NCBI RefSeq assembly: GCF_963678635.1
Contig: NC_087069.1
Span: 46,394,276 to 46,458,275 of the forward strand
Reading direction: 5' to 3'
Source: Symsagittifera roscoffensis
Taxonomy: Eukaryota; Xenacoelomorpha; Acoela; Convolutidae
Length of the DNA stretch: 64,000 bases
Positions 1-11,500 of this stretch are shown one piece after another. A model generated the notes under the pieces. That model ran no database searches and was not told the origin of the DNA. It was given only the letters and a program-made list of their open reading frames with translations. The position numbers and the translations under genes are program-made. How positions within the stretch are numbered: position 1 is the stretch's first letter; the number at the start of each line of letters is the position of its first letter.

Positions 1-1598
1 AAAGATGTGAACCAGGTCAAAAATAAACAAGCAGAACTCAACGTTCATCAGATTAGTGGCTCAAAGTATTCAATGTCTGAACGAACAGCTCAATTGATTG
101 CTAAATTTAATGAAGATTTCCTGCCAACGATTGAAATACCTCAAGTGGCTTCTCAAAACGAAATGGATTGTTATGTTTACTCAGGAAAATGTGGCTCTCT
201 CTATGAGGTAGAGTGCAGTGGAAATGAAATCACCGTCTACAAATGCTATTTCAAAGCCCCTGTGAAATATCAGCCTGGAACTTTTGTATTTAAAAGTTCT
301 TTATTTGGAAATACTTCATATTTGCCAACTGGTTCAGGTTGCCGAAAGTTGAGGGATTTTGTGGCTTGATTGGCTGCGAAACTTTTCCCTTTAGTGTAAT
401 TTTTTATTGACTCTTTTTCTCGCTAAGGCATGGCTGTTTTACTGCTTAAGTTTCAGTTCTGTCTGTGTACATCGGTCAAAACGTTGTGAATTGAGATGGG
501 AGAATTTCGAAATTATTTCTAGAATCAGGTGCTTTTTACCCTAAATGTCAGAAAAATATATATATTTTTTTATCTTGGAGGCAGTCAATTGGATCAAGTA
601 AACATCCTCTGCTATGTAGTCTAAGTTAATATTTTTCAACATATGGCGTAGTTTGTATTAAATTCTTTGAATGATACTGTAAAACGCTCAGATCTGATTG
701 GGCTTAAAATGTTGAGTTCTGATTGGTTTCAAGTTTCACCTAAGAACCAAGTTAAGTTCCTCTGGGTAGGGTGGGGGGTTATGGGGTGATATTTACTTTT
801 CTATAATTATTCACGCTTTTTCGGCAGCCTGTTACTTGGTCACAATAATTTTTGCCTGTAGATGGCGTAACGATGTCCAAAATAAAGATGGCAAAAAAGG
901 AACATAATGCTTGGATTAGTGATATGCAAGCTTTCGTTCTTACAGATTTTCATCGTAAACTACAGTCAAGTTCAAAGATTTTAATAAGAACCAGTAACAT
1001 TTTCCATTTATTTGATGCAGAAAGCAGTATTATCAGAGAGATCAAATTAAGCCAAGAGCCTCATCACATTATATTATTTTTTGTATTTTGGAGCACCGAC
1101 AAGGCTGAATTCGTTTATTGGGATGAATTAAATAGCATTGTCAAACAAACGAACAAACCATCTATTCAGTACAGATGCGACTCTGTACCTCGGCTTGTGA
1201 GTTTGCGGAGTTACTCTAAATGCGCGCACTTTGTTAACATGGAAAACGATATTGTAGAAATTGAAACAAAATCGAACTCATCATCGGGTGTATACGTCAT
1301 CAAATACAACGTTCACCGCGTAAATGATATCAGTTGCATTTCACACAAAAGCGGTACTCTCATAATCTGGTCTTTGTTAACCAACAACTTGACAATTCTC
1401 CACGGAACGAATGAAAATGGTAGGTATACCTACTCCTCTTCAGTGCCATTTGGAAGTAATTTCAATCACTTTTCTGTGCCAAGGAGTGTGATAGATAAAA
1501 ATTGGAGTTTTCTTGTCAAAGCTAAAACTCCAGACGAAATTGGGTATGGGTGGGCTGATAAAAATGTGTTCATGATTAAAGATCCACAATTCGAGTAA
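1..1598 (+). CDS. TRIM-like protein, 5'-truncated paralogue of the gene at 5252-7015
   Basis: This is the C-terminal part of a protein closely similar to the complete copy at 5252-7015; its B-boxes and most of its coiled coil lie outside the window. Reading is open from base 1 (no start needed) and aligns with the other copy from its residues about 266 onward. The supported model is two exons, <1-337 and 862-1598 (stop TAA). The donor is CAG|GTTGCC after 337, the acceptor is CCTGTAG at 855-861, and the phase is 1, which restores the aligned Asp-x-Val-x-Met stretch. Compared with the paralogue, about 24 extra codons sit just before this intron, and the paralogue has no intron here. The C-terminal 250 residues carry repeated short beta-type stretches ending in hydrophobic residues and could form a beta-propeller, but no named domain was recognised. 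The alternative is a decaying copy split by an insertion. Confidence 0.6.
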
Positions 1599-2304
1599 TG
1601 TACAGAATTTATTTGTAGTTGATTCAAATTCTAAATCTGTTAGCATATAAATTTTGAGTAACTATTGTTAAAATTTATTTGTAAAAAATGATTCGTGAAA
1701 ATAATTTGAAAAATGTATATAATGTAAAAATTGTTATCATTATTTTTTATGCATAGCAAATATTTCTGGTTCCAAAAGTGTTTTTTTTAGTGGATTAACT
1801 AAAAAAATCAAGAAAATTAGTGGTTGTGGTTTGTGATTAATCAGATTTTTTTTAGAATTGAAAAATAAGTGCTAAAATTCACAAAAGGCGCATGTGATTA
1901 AAGTTATTGCTTTTAACAGCATGCTCTGGCCAGGAAAAAAATATGAGTTCTACAAGACCAAAAACTAGAAAACGAATATAATATTTGTAAATTATTCTGA
2001 AATTAATATAGAAAATGAAGTACCAATTGTCTAATCAACTCAGTTCTTTCTTCGCTCTTAACTCGTCAAACGATTATTTCAAATTTTCAAACCGGTATTT
2101 CTCAGCGGAAAGAAACTTATCAGGTTTTTTTAGATATCCATAGAATAACAGTTTTGTAGGGCTTAGGGTCTTTTCGGTCATGCTCCTAAATGAAAATCAA
2201 AGCTTTAACAACACAACTGGATCGATATTACTATAAGAAAGCAAGATAGTAATGTACAACTGACCAAAACAAAACAATTCACTGTTCACTTTATTTTTCC
2301 TGCT
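1599..2304. other. AT-rich spacer, no gene seen
   Basis: This is downstream of the first TRIM-like gene. It is very AT-rich, with short open frames only. I see no conserved coding signal and no canonical AATAAA close to the stop codon. Confidence 0.5.
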
Positions 2305-2876
2305 TTTGTAACGAAAGTAACGGAATAATATTGATCTGGGTGGTATTTTTTCTTCAGACATTTTTTCTTTAGACCTATTTGTACTCGTTACGGAATAATT
2401 GTGCTCGGGGTGTTTTTTTTTGTCAATTTTAACTAACCATTTTTGTCGGAATTTTCTTATTTCATTGAAAAGTTATTGTTGTCATGCGCTTAAATTTGAC
2501 AAGATATTTTACTTGGGATTGTTTTTTGTAACGTTATGGGGGTTTAAAGATTGTTATTTTGGCCAATTTGGGACAATTAACGCGCGATATTTTTCGCGCT
2601 ATTAACAAGTAAGCAGAGAGTTAATCCATCCTAGACATCGTTTCAAATTAGTTGGAGGAAACTTACTTGCCATAATCGATTTGTTACTAGAAGCGAAATC
2701 TATCACTTTGTACTTCATGTGGCGTGTGGGGGGATGTTTTTCACAAAAACTCTCAAATAAAAAAAAATGTTCGTTTTGTTTTAATACATTTAATTTTTCA
2801 TGTTTTTACTGCCTCATATACCTTAAAAAGCTGTAGGAACATTCAGGGCTTCGCGTTGATACGAGCAGTTTTGTTA
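2305..2876 (+). repeat. Dispersed repeat family A, copy 1
   Basis: This copy starts near ACGAAAGTAACGGAATAAT and ends near TCAGGGCTTCGCGTTGATAC. The same ends and middle (GGGGTTTAAAGATTG..., ACGCG..AAGC.GAG.TTTAATC) recur at 3081-3535, 54164-54490 and 58565-59092, and in reverse at 20197-20487 and 39233-39710. It has no coding capacity, so it is a non-autonomous interspersed element of uncertain class. Confidence 0.6.
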
Positions 2877-3080
2877 AGCTTCGAATTGTTTCGTTTCTCT
2901 GATGTTTTGCCGTTTTCTCTTCTAAATGTCCAAATAATATAAGCCTAAATGCGTTTTTAATTGACTTCATATTATCATCTTGAGCATATTTCGATATTGA
3001 TTCAACGCTCACGATATCAGTCATTTCATTTAAAATTGATCCTATTTGGTAGATAAAAAGTTTTCATTATAATTTTTGTT

Positions 3081-3535
3081 CCGACTTTCATAACGAAAGT
3101 AACGGAATAATTTAGCTCGCGGTGGTTTTTTCTTCATCAGCCGAAAGGTATTGTTGTTCTGTTCTCTTATTTAAATAGATGTTTCACCTGTGATCCTTTA
3201 TTATAAAGTTATGAGGGTTTGAAGATGGCGAGTTAGAGATAAATAATGCATTTGGCGCTATTAACGCGTAAGCGGAGATTTAATCTCTCATAGAAATCTT
3301 TCCAAATTGGTTGCAACAGACTATTTGTCATAGTTTCTACGTTACTAGGAGCGAAATCTATCATTTTGTTTTTATATGGCGTGTGGTGGAATGATTCAGA
3401 AAAAACTCAAAACTTCTGTATATATTTTTTTTCGAAATGTTCATTATTTTTTTTAAGCGAACACTCCTGCATAGACCTTAAAAGACAGTCGGAACATTCA
3501 GGGCTTTGCCCTGATACGAGCTGTCTTGTTATCTT
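3081..3535 (+). repeat. Dispersed repeat family A, copy 2
   Basis: It begins TTCCGACTTTCATAACGAAAG and ends with the hairpin-forming TCAGGGCTTTGCCCTGA followed by TACGAGCTGTCTTGTT. The near-terminal AGTCGGAACA is the reverse complement of the start TGTTCCGACT seen in the 58565 copy, which suggests short inverted termini. Confidence 0.6.
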
Positions 3536-3540
3536 TAGGC

Positions 3541-5251
3541 ACGTATAACCGAAAGCACCCGGGTTTTTACATGAAATATATCACTCGACCCAATCTGACG
3601 ATTATTTGGGACGCGTAAAAAAGAAAAAGTTAGAGCAAAGATAAAACAAAAGTTCTTCTGTTTTTTTTTAAATAGTTTTTTCTGTGTTTATGTTTTGATG
3701 AACAGGGTTGACATACTTATTGACGTCTTGCAGTTCTGGAAGAAGTCATAATTTTTGTTCATAATTATTTCAGGTTGTTTTTTTTTATTTCATGCATTCC
3801 TGATGAATTCTGGAAAGATGCTTCAAAATTATTATTAATATTCAATAACACCGGCGGGAAGTTGTTGCACCTCAGTCTGTCCGAGTATCGCGAGAGGATC
3901 ATTGTTTTAAAACTGACTCAAGTACTTAAAATTGGACCCAAATATCTATGAAAAAGATCAGTTCCTTCTCTCTAATACAATAACCGCAATTTTGTGCCAA
4001 GTGTTTTTTCGCCACTTAAAGAGCATATCTTTCTGTCTGATATCTAGGATAACAGCATGCTATAAAAAAATTAGAATCCAAAAGGATTTCGGTAAGTGAA
4101 GGCAAATGACACGTAGTTTTTAGGTCCGTGTGAGAATCTCTTTATCTCTGTGATTTTTTTTTTAATTCAAAATTTAATTTTCAAGGAACATTTTTTTGTT
4201 TAATGAGCGAATTTCAATGACATTTGGCTAGAAAGTTACTTGAAAGTCAAAGTCTGCAGTAGAAAAAAAGCAAAAAGTTATTGATCCAGTTTATTTAAAC
4301 TGGTCCAAATTTACCAAAAAATATCAATCAAAAAGGGTTCTTTAAATTCTAAAAGCTTCAAGGTCCTACAAGCCTTACAAGTTAGTATTTTTTTCCAATT
4401 TAGCTGAATTTTTTAAGTGCCATGTTTTGAGATTGCAATGTCCTCAGGGCAGAAGTCACTGTACTCGATTATTAAACAAGTTTCTTATAGCTAGGAATAT
4501 ATAATAGCAGATTATGCAATTATCCCATATTTTTAAACCCTAATTCGCCTTTTGTTCCGCCTTCAAAATGATCTTTTGGTTCAGATCTTTAGAAAATATC
4601 GTATAACAACTTATGCAGATTGTATTTAAAGTTTCATAGTTCGACCAACTAGTTAGTGCCAATGGCTAAGCGAAAGGCGTGAATTTTCAAGAATTTTCAT
4701 TCAATTTTAAGTCTGGATGCATTTCAACTTACATATTAAATTTAGTAGGTGAATTAACGGCTTGCTCGACCAAGTATAAAGTAGCATATTTGAAAAACTA
4801 TTCTCATTCTTGCTCAGTTTCGTCTTGGTATCCCAATACATAGGAAAAGCTTTCTCTTGGCAACTAATTGTGCCAACCACGTGGATTTCAATTTTCGGAA
4901 TTGTCTGGGGAATCGAAGATTACAGATTAATCCAATTTTTTCAGTTTTTAAATGAAAGTCGGAATGCGCGAAGGACGCAATGTTTAACTGAACGCAACGT
5001 TTTAATTTTGTCGAGCGCGAAGAAATTTCTCTAGGCTCAATGTTTAAAAGAATGCCAAGAATATTCTAGAATTGGAAGTTTCATCGTTTCAATAGCTTGC
5101 TTGAACAACTTTAACTTTTGTGAAGCAAACCAAGCTCTGAAAAGAACTTCGAAATTATTCTATCTTTGATTGCTTCAATAGTTCGCTTCAATAATTTAGC
5201 TTTTTTGTCAAATAATCAAAGCTAGGAAAAATATTTAGCTCGAAGTTTTTT
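3541..5251. other. Intergenic region between the two TRIM-like genes, no gene seen
   Basis: This holds AT-rich sequence with only short open frames, including a 74-codon one at 4810 that has no recognisable similarity. It may contain the promoter and 5' UTR exons of the downstream TRIM-like gene, but I can point to no specific element. Confidence 0.4.
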
Positions 5252-7015
5252 ATGCTTGAAGTTATAATTGTTTGTTGGTGCAATGTTCATCTACTTAGTT
5301 TGATTCTTGTTTTGATTAGCTGGTGTTTAAGTAAACGAATGCTCGAACCGGAGAGTGAACAAGGTTCAAACGTCGAGCTTGCCGAAACCCCAGGCTCTGA
5401 TGTACCCGAAAAACGAACTCCATTTAACTGCGAATCATGTTCAGAAGCTTTCAAAATGGAGCAATTATTCCAGTGTACGACTTGTGTAAACAAACTAGAA
5501 TCTACTGATGCCGTAACATTTAATTGTGAACTTTGCATTGGTTCACATGTTAGAAAAGGCCATGATGTGTTAGATCATAAGTCGCTCTCTCCTGCAATCT
5601 GTGAGTCTCACAAGAATCTGTGCTCTGTATTCTGTACAATCTGTGACGAGATTTTGTGCGTGAATTGTTTGTCGAAGCACCAGAACCATAATGTCATGAC
5701 AATAAAAGAAAAGGCGTCAAAAGTACGTCCGAAAGTATTCGAGAGCCTTTCAAATTTAGACTCTCGTGAGAAAGTGGTTCGAGGCACCATGGAGAGAATA
5801 AAAGAAAAGAAAGAAGAGCGCACTAAAGACTTTGATAAATTAGTACTCGATATTTCGGCAGAATTAGATGCCGCAAAGGAGAAAATTTTGGATTGTGTCA
5901 GGTCAAAACACGAGAAAACTGTGAACTTGGAAACAGAGTCAACCGAAAACTACGAAAATCTGCTACGGTGCCAAAGCGACCTTAGAGAGTTGTTGTCCTG
6001 CTCGGAGGGAAATTTAGTAAGGAATTTTGAAACAAAAGAAAAGCAGGTTGATCAGGTCAACTCTAAACAAACAGAACTCGAACTATGTCAGATTGAGGGT
6101 GTAAATTATTCCATATCTGAAAATACGTCTCAAGCGATCACAAAATTTTGTGAAGATTTTCTGTCTACAGTTGAAGTACCTCAAGTAATGGCTCGGAAAT
6201 GTTGCTATGTGTACTCAACATGTGATGGGACTCTCTACAATGTAGAATGCGAAGGAAACAAAACAACTGTCTATGAATGCCATTTCGAAGAGTATGCAGA
6301 TGATGTCAGGATGACTAAAATCAATTTGGCTACAAATGAACATGATTTTTGGATTATAGACTTAAATGCTTTTTATATCATGCAAAAGAATGCGTTTCCC
6401 TCGATTTTGATCAAAACCGGCAACTTTGTCCAACTGTTTGATATTAAAAAGAAAGTTTTCAGAGTTATTAATTTAAGTCTTCCGCCTCATCACGTTCCCT
6501 TGTGTTTTGTAGCTTTCAATTTGGACAAAGCTGAATTCGTTTATTGGGACCAATTGAGTAGAGTTGTGAGACAAACTGACAACAAATCTATTGAGTACAA
6601 ATGTGAGACTCTGCCTCGAGTTGTGAATTCGTGGCATGACGGTACATATGTTCATTTGGTGAACCAGGAAAACGATATAGTTGAAATTGCAACAAACAGG
6701 ACTTCGAAAACGGGTGTATATGTCATCAAATCCAATATTCATTGTGTTAACCATATCAATAGCATATCACACATAAACAAAACTCTCGTAATTTGGTCGC
6801 TCCCAACTGATACCCTGACAATTTTTTGCAAAAATAACGAGGATGGTGAATATTTTATTATTAATTCGGTATTATATGAAAGTAAGTTCAGTTATTTCTG
6901 TGTGCCGCGTAGCTATTCGTTCGAATGTAATTGGAGATTTCTTGTCTCAGCTAAAACCCAAGACGAAAACAGGCAGTGTGTTGAAAATCATGTATTCATG
7001 ATTAAAAAGTCTTAA
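5252..7015 (+). CDS. TRIM-like B-box/coiled-coil protein (no RING seen), single long exon
   Basis: It encodes up to 587 residues. Zinc ligands are visible in two B-box-like blocks. The first has Cys pairs at about 60/63, 75/78 and 92/95 plus His 99-109. The second is a textbook B-box 2: C117-x2-H120-x7-C128-x2-C131-x4-C136-x2-C139-x3-H143-x2-H146. A Lys/Glu-rich coiled coil follows (about 150-265), then a 320-residue C-terminal region shared with the gene at 1-1598 and not recognised as SPRY or NHL. B-box/coiled-coil proteins often act as E3-ligase scaffolds or in innate immunity; without a RING, ligase activity cannot be assumed. The first ATG gives a hydrophobic 25-residue lead that could be a membrane anchor or translated 5' UTR; ATG 5339 (residue 30) is the alternative start. 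An ATTAAA lies 18 bases after the stop. Confidence 0.75.
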   Translation: MLEVIIVCWCNVHLLSLILVLISWCLSKRMLEPESEQGSNVELAETPGSDVPEKRTPFNCESCSEAFKMEQLFQCTTCVNKLESTDAVTFNCELCIGSHVRKGHDVLDHKSLSPAICESHKNLCSVFCTICDEILCVNCLSKHQNHNVMTIKEKASKVRPKVFESLSNLDSREKVVRGTMERIKEKKEERTKDFDKLVLDISAELDAAKEKILDCVRSKHEKTVNLETESTENYENLLRCQSDLRELLSCSEGNLVRNFETKEKQVDQVNSKQTELELCQIEGVNYSISENTSQAITKFCEDFLSTVEVPQVMARKCCYVYSTCDGTLYNVECEGNKTTVYECHFEEYADDVRMTKINLATNEHDFWIIDLNAFYIMQKNAFPSILIKTGNFVQLFDIKKKVFRVINLSLPPHHVPLCFVAFNLDKAEFVYWDQLSRVVRQTDNKSIEYKCETLPRVVNSWHDGTYVHLVNQENDIVEIATNRTSKTGVYVIKSNIHCVNHINSISHINKTLVIWSLPTDTLTIFCKNNEDGEYFIINSVLYESKFSYFCVPRSYSFECNWRFLVSAKTQDENRQCVENHVFMIKKS

Positions 7016-7032
7016 TTCGATAACTCTTCTGT

Positions 7033-7038
7033 ATTAAA
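7033..7038 (+). promoter_or_regulatory. Possible poly(A) signal ATTAAA of the TRIM-like gene
   Basis: The common variant hexamer ATTAAA lies 18 bases downstream of the stop codon at 7015. In AT-rich sequence this can be chance. Confidence 0.35.
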
Positions 7039-8029
7039 CAAAAAACTCTGTAATAATTTTAACTAATCTATTATTTACATTTGAACTAACCGCTGAAGGG
7101 TCAAAAAATCTGTGTAAAAATGTATATAAAGTAAATATTGTTGACCATTATCTTTTTTGGTATAAAAGGACGTTGTTTCCGGAGTAATACTTTGAGCGAA
7201 GTCCATCAAGATTATCAGGCTTCTAACTGATGGTTTTATGGAACCACTTGACTGCAAAAAACAGTTCTTGTAAAATTTTGATTACTTTTTGAATGTCGAC
7301 TTTTTGATTTTTTTCTACGAGTTTTCAACTAGGTTTTTTGTCCATACGAATTTTTGATTGCAAATTTCCAAAGTTAGCATATGTTTTCCACATCTGTTGG
7401 AGCGCTTAATTACTACAGTTTCTACTTTATTCGCAACGCAAACTTTTTTTCGTTGCAGTGTTTATTTCGGAGATTCTGAAATATCCAAACATCTGCTGGG
7501 TGATCTCATGGTTCTTTTCTCACAGGGGTTGCAAGATTAGGCTCAAAGTATGAATACTCAATTTCAGATTTTTTGATTTTTCAAAAACTTAAAAAACTGG
7601 ATCTAAAAGATTCACTTGGATTTGTAAGTTTCAAAAAAATTTCAAGTTCTCAACCCTATAGTTGGGTTTTGCGGGAGGAGATATGACTTTTTAGGGAAAA
7701 AATCTGAAAGCTGAATTTATTTTCAAATCGTTCTATTTATGAACTATAAAACGTTTTAGATGTCCCTGTCTATTTTTTGATGGCTGAAAAATAAAATATA
7801 AAATACAAAGAAATTTGATGCAATTTTCTTCTTTTTTAGAGTTTGATTTTTCACACTAGTGAGCTTGCCACTTTATTGACATAAAATTTATCCGTTTTCT
7901 CCAATTCAAGCATATCGGTTACGGCAAAGGTTTATCAACAGATTATCTAGTTATATCTGTTTCTTATGAAAGCGCATTCATTGCTCCCTGATTTCTAAAA
8001 TTGAAGTATCTGTGAAGTACTCGACGCCA
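7039..8029. other. AT-rich spacer, no gene seen
   Basis: This is non-coding sequence between the TRIM-like gene and the SNF8 first exon. Open frames are short and compositionally biased. Confidence 0.45.
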
Positions 8030-8106
8030 AGGAGCCATGAAAGAGTATTTATTGCAAACCACCTTTGGTCGGGAGGTTCGAGTTCGAATCCTGTAGTCGC
8101 CGACTT
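8030..8106 (+). repeat. tRNA-derived SINE-like sequence
   Basis: A good pol III B-box (GTTCGAATCC) lies at the 3' side of a tRNA-sized stretch (GGAGCCATG... to ...TAGTCGCC). The acceptor stem does not close, so it is a tRNA-derived repeat rather than a working tRNA gene. Confidence 0.4.
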
Positions 8107-8526
8107 TTGTTTAAATATTTTTTCAGCTGAATTTCTTTCAAGGCGTTTTTTGTCGTTCTTCGTCTTGAACTTGCTTGCACGTGCACTCATTAGGAGGTTC
8201 TATTCTGATTGTTAAAGTCATTTGCCTGATAAAAACATGTAGATCTACGTCATGATTACTTCCCCCAGCCCTCTGTAGGGTAGCGGTGGTGGTTAGGATG
8301 CTGGTGTTGCTTGTGATGGTCGTAACAAAACAATAAAGGATCTGTTATGATTTTAAAAAATCTTTTCTCATAAAAATGTTATTTCAACTGAGCTTTCAGT
8401 TATGTGAGTGTTGTTAAACACTGGTTTTAGAAGAAAAAAATGAAAACTTGGGTTTCAAAGCTGATTTATCTTCACCTTGATATTTCTAGATCTAAATGTA
8501 TTGTGGTAGTTGATTGAACCATAGTC

Positions 8527-11500
8527 ATGCCTCGAGGTGTGGGCATAGCAGGCATTCAGCGGAGAGCACAGACCAATGCCAGATTCCAGGTTGGTCAATA
8601 AACTTGTATTCTGATACAAAAAGGCTTTTTAAAGGTCTGTCAACTAAATTAGAGTTCTCGTTAAATTAAGTACCCATAAAAGTTCCATGCAACTAACTTT
8701 TAGTACAAAAAGGTATTTTTATAGCATTGGTAAAATAGGTAATATATTACCCAAAAAAAGTCCTGTCGGGAATCGATTCGGAACCTGACCGTCTTCGGTC
8801 ACTTGCTCTAACCACTACCTTAAATAGGCAGGAAAAAAAAGACGGCGGAATTTTTTATCCAAAGTTACCGTGATTTTTACGAGGAAGCAATTTTAAATGC
8901 GGAAAACGATGCGAAAATTGTAGCACAAAAGCTGAACTGAGTCAGTCATAATTTAATTCCAAGTGAGTATTGAATTCTAAAAGGCATCATGATTGCTGTA
9001 ACCAAATATTTTTTGCCAAATGAACTCATCAAAGGGTTAACGGTCTTAAGTGTCTTCTCCTCATGACCCGGCATTCACGGTGTAATTCTTTGATAAATAA
9101 CTTCCTAGAAAGTTTCTGTAATATCTTTCATTAATACCAATATACTTTTGCCGAACTACAACTGATTCGCTTATTGGTTCAATTATCTTTCCAGGTCCGA
9201 GAAGTTTTCATCACAACTATCGATATTTTGGAACCCCAAGAATACATTTTTAGAAAAAGGGCAAAAAATTCTACGGTTGTCTTTGTTGAATATCTTTTTT
9301 TTTTGCTGAACGGATTGCAGGAATGAGCTTTAAAAACTAGAGTAGCGTCATAATAGTTCAGAAAGATCACTCCAAACCCTCAAAGACGGAGTTTAGGAAA
9401 TTAGACGACAAGCAAATTAGACGATCAGAAAATAACGGAATTTAGACAATAACTTCCGGAAATTGCGTGAAATTTGTTTACAGACCTAAATTAAATTTTG
9501 GCTGAGTAAATACTGGGAGGTTGAGAAATTAGACGATAAGCAAATTAGACGGAGGCACTGAAAGGGAAATTAGACGTATTCGCAAAACTGCAATTGTGAG
9601 AAAATAGACGAAAGTAAGAGAGATTAAAATTGTTTGCAGACAACAGTTAAATTTCGGTGGCCAAAATTTTTACATGTCAATTATGCATAATTTATTCAAT
9701 TCAAAACTCTCCTGTAATATTCGGATTTGACGTTTTATGTTCATTTAAATTGATTGTCTGATAGGTATTCTCATTTCATGTTCTTTTTGTATTTGTGAAA
9801 CTTGACTGTTAAGAAAAAGTTTTGTTGGCTCTTTAGTTTTCATAGCAGTGACTTCTAAAATGCCAGATCTGTAAAAAAAATCCGTCGAATTACATTTTTG
9901 TCGCATCCGTCTTATTTGCTTATCGTCTAATTTCCTAGGCCCCAAATACTGGTTGTCCGTATGTTCCGTGTCTTTACGGTCGTCTAATTTCTTGTCTAAG
10001 TTCCTTGGCCCCCTCAAAGACAGAGTTTTTGATTGACAGGTTAAATGTTTCTCTAATTGTCGCTCTAATTGTTAAGAAAAAGTTTTGTTGGCTCTTTAGT
10101 TTTCATAGCAGTGACGTCTAAAATGCCAGATCTGTAAAAAAAAATCTGTCGAATTACATTTTTGTCGCATCTGTCGAATTTGCTTATCGTCTAATTTCCT
10201 AGGCCCCAAATACTGGTTGTCCGTAAGTTCCGTGTCTTTACGGTCGTCTAATTTCTTGTCTAAGTTCCTTGGCCCCCTCAAAGACAGAGTTTTTGATTGA
10301 CAGGTTAAATGTTTCTCTAATTGTCGCTCTAATTGTTAAGAAAAAGTTTTGTTGGCTCTTTAGTTTTCATAGCAGTGACGTCTAAAATGCCAGATCTGTA
10401 AAAAAAAATCTGTCGAATTACATTTTTGTCGCATCTGTCGAATTTGCTTATCGTCTAATTTCCTAGGCCCCAAATACTGGTTGTCCGTAAGTTCCGTGTC
10501 TTTACGGTCGTCTAATTTCTTGTCTAAGTTCCTTGGCCCCCTCAAAGACAGAGTTTTTGATTGACAGGTTAAATGTTTCTCTAATTGTCGCTCTAATTGT
10601 TAAGAAAAAGTTTTGTTGGCTCTTTAGTTTTCATAGCAGTGACGTCTAAAATGCCAGATCTGTAAAAAAAAATCCGTCGAATTACATTTTTGTCGCATCT
10701 GTCGAATTTGCTTATCGTCTAATTTCCTAGGCCCCAAATACTGGTTGTCCGTAAGTTCCGTGTCTTTACGGTCGTCTAATTTCTTGTCTAAGTTCCTTGG
10801 CCCCCTCAAAGACAGAGTTTTTGATTGACAGGTTAAATGTTTCTCTAATTGTCGCTCTAATTGTTAAGAAAAAGTTTTGTTGGCTCTTTAGTTTTCATAG
10901 CAGTGACGTCTAAAATGCCAGATCTGTAAAAAAAAATCCGTCGAATTACATTTTTGTCGCATCTGTCGAATTTGCTTATCGTCTAATTTCCTAGGCCCCA
11001 AATACTGGTTGTCCGTAAGTTCCGTGTCTTTACGGTCGTCTAATTTCTTGTCTAAGTTCCTTGGCCCCCTCAAAGACAGAGTTTTTGATTGACAGGTTAA
11101 TAAATGTTTCTCTAATTGTCGCTTAGTGCAACGGTACTGCGTGTCTATTGTTATCTAAATATCGATTCGAAATCTTGATCTACAGGTTGGTCGTAGACCA
11201 TCTTGAGACTTCTTTTAAAGTCTTTTTTTTTGTGGAAATATCATTACCAATTTTGGATCCATTTGGTTTGCTGAGTAAATTTGAAATGCTTTTGGAATCT
11301 TTTGTAGCAGCTGATATTAAGATATAAAGTGATATCCATTTCTTTCCAGTAATTTTTATTTTGCCGTAACTGTAGTGCACGCGGCAGTTGGTCGAAAGAC
11401 CCGGGTTCGAATCCTGGCTGAACCTTTCTTCGATAAATGATTTGAAATGTGCTACCTATTCTAGTATGGGACCCAAAAAAAACAGCTCATTTTCTATCTA

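Noticed and set aside
852-1598. Independent single-exon gene starting near 852
   Set aside because: It has no ATG before the conserved text and aligns as the direct continuation of the frame at 1-337 when compared with the paralogue.
9745-11073. Five near-identical 61-90 codon open frames on the - strand
   Set aside because: They recur because the 264-bp tandem unit is a multiple of three; each ends at the same stop, starts inside repeat text and shows no protein-like conservation.
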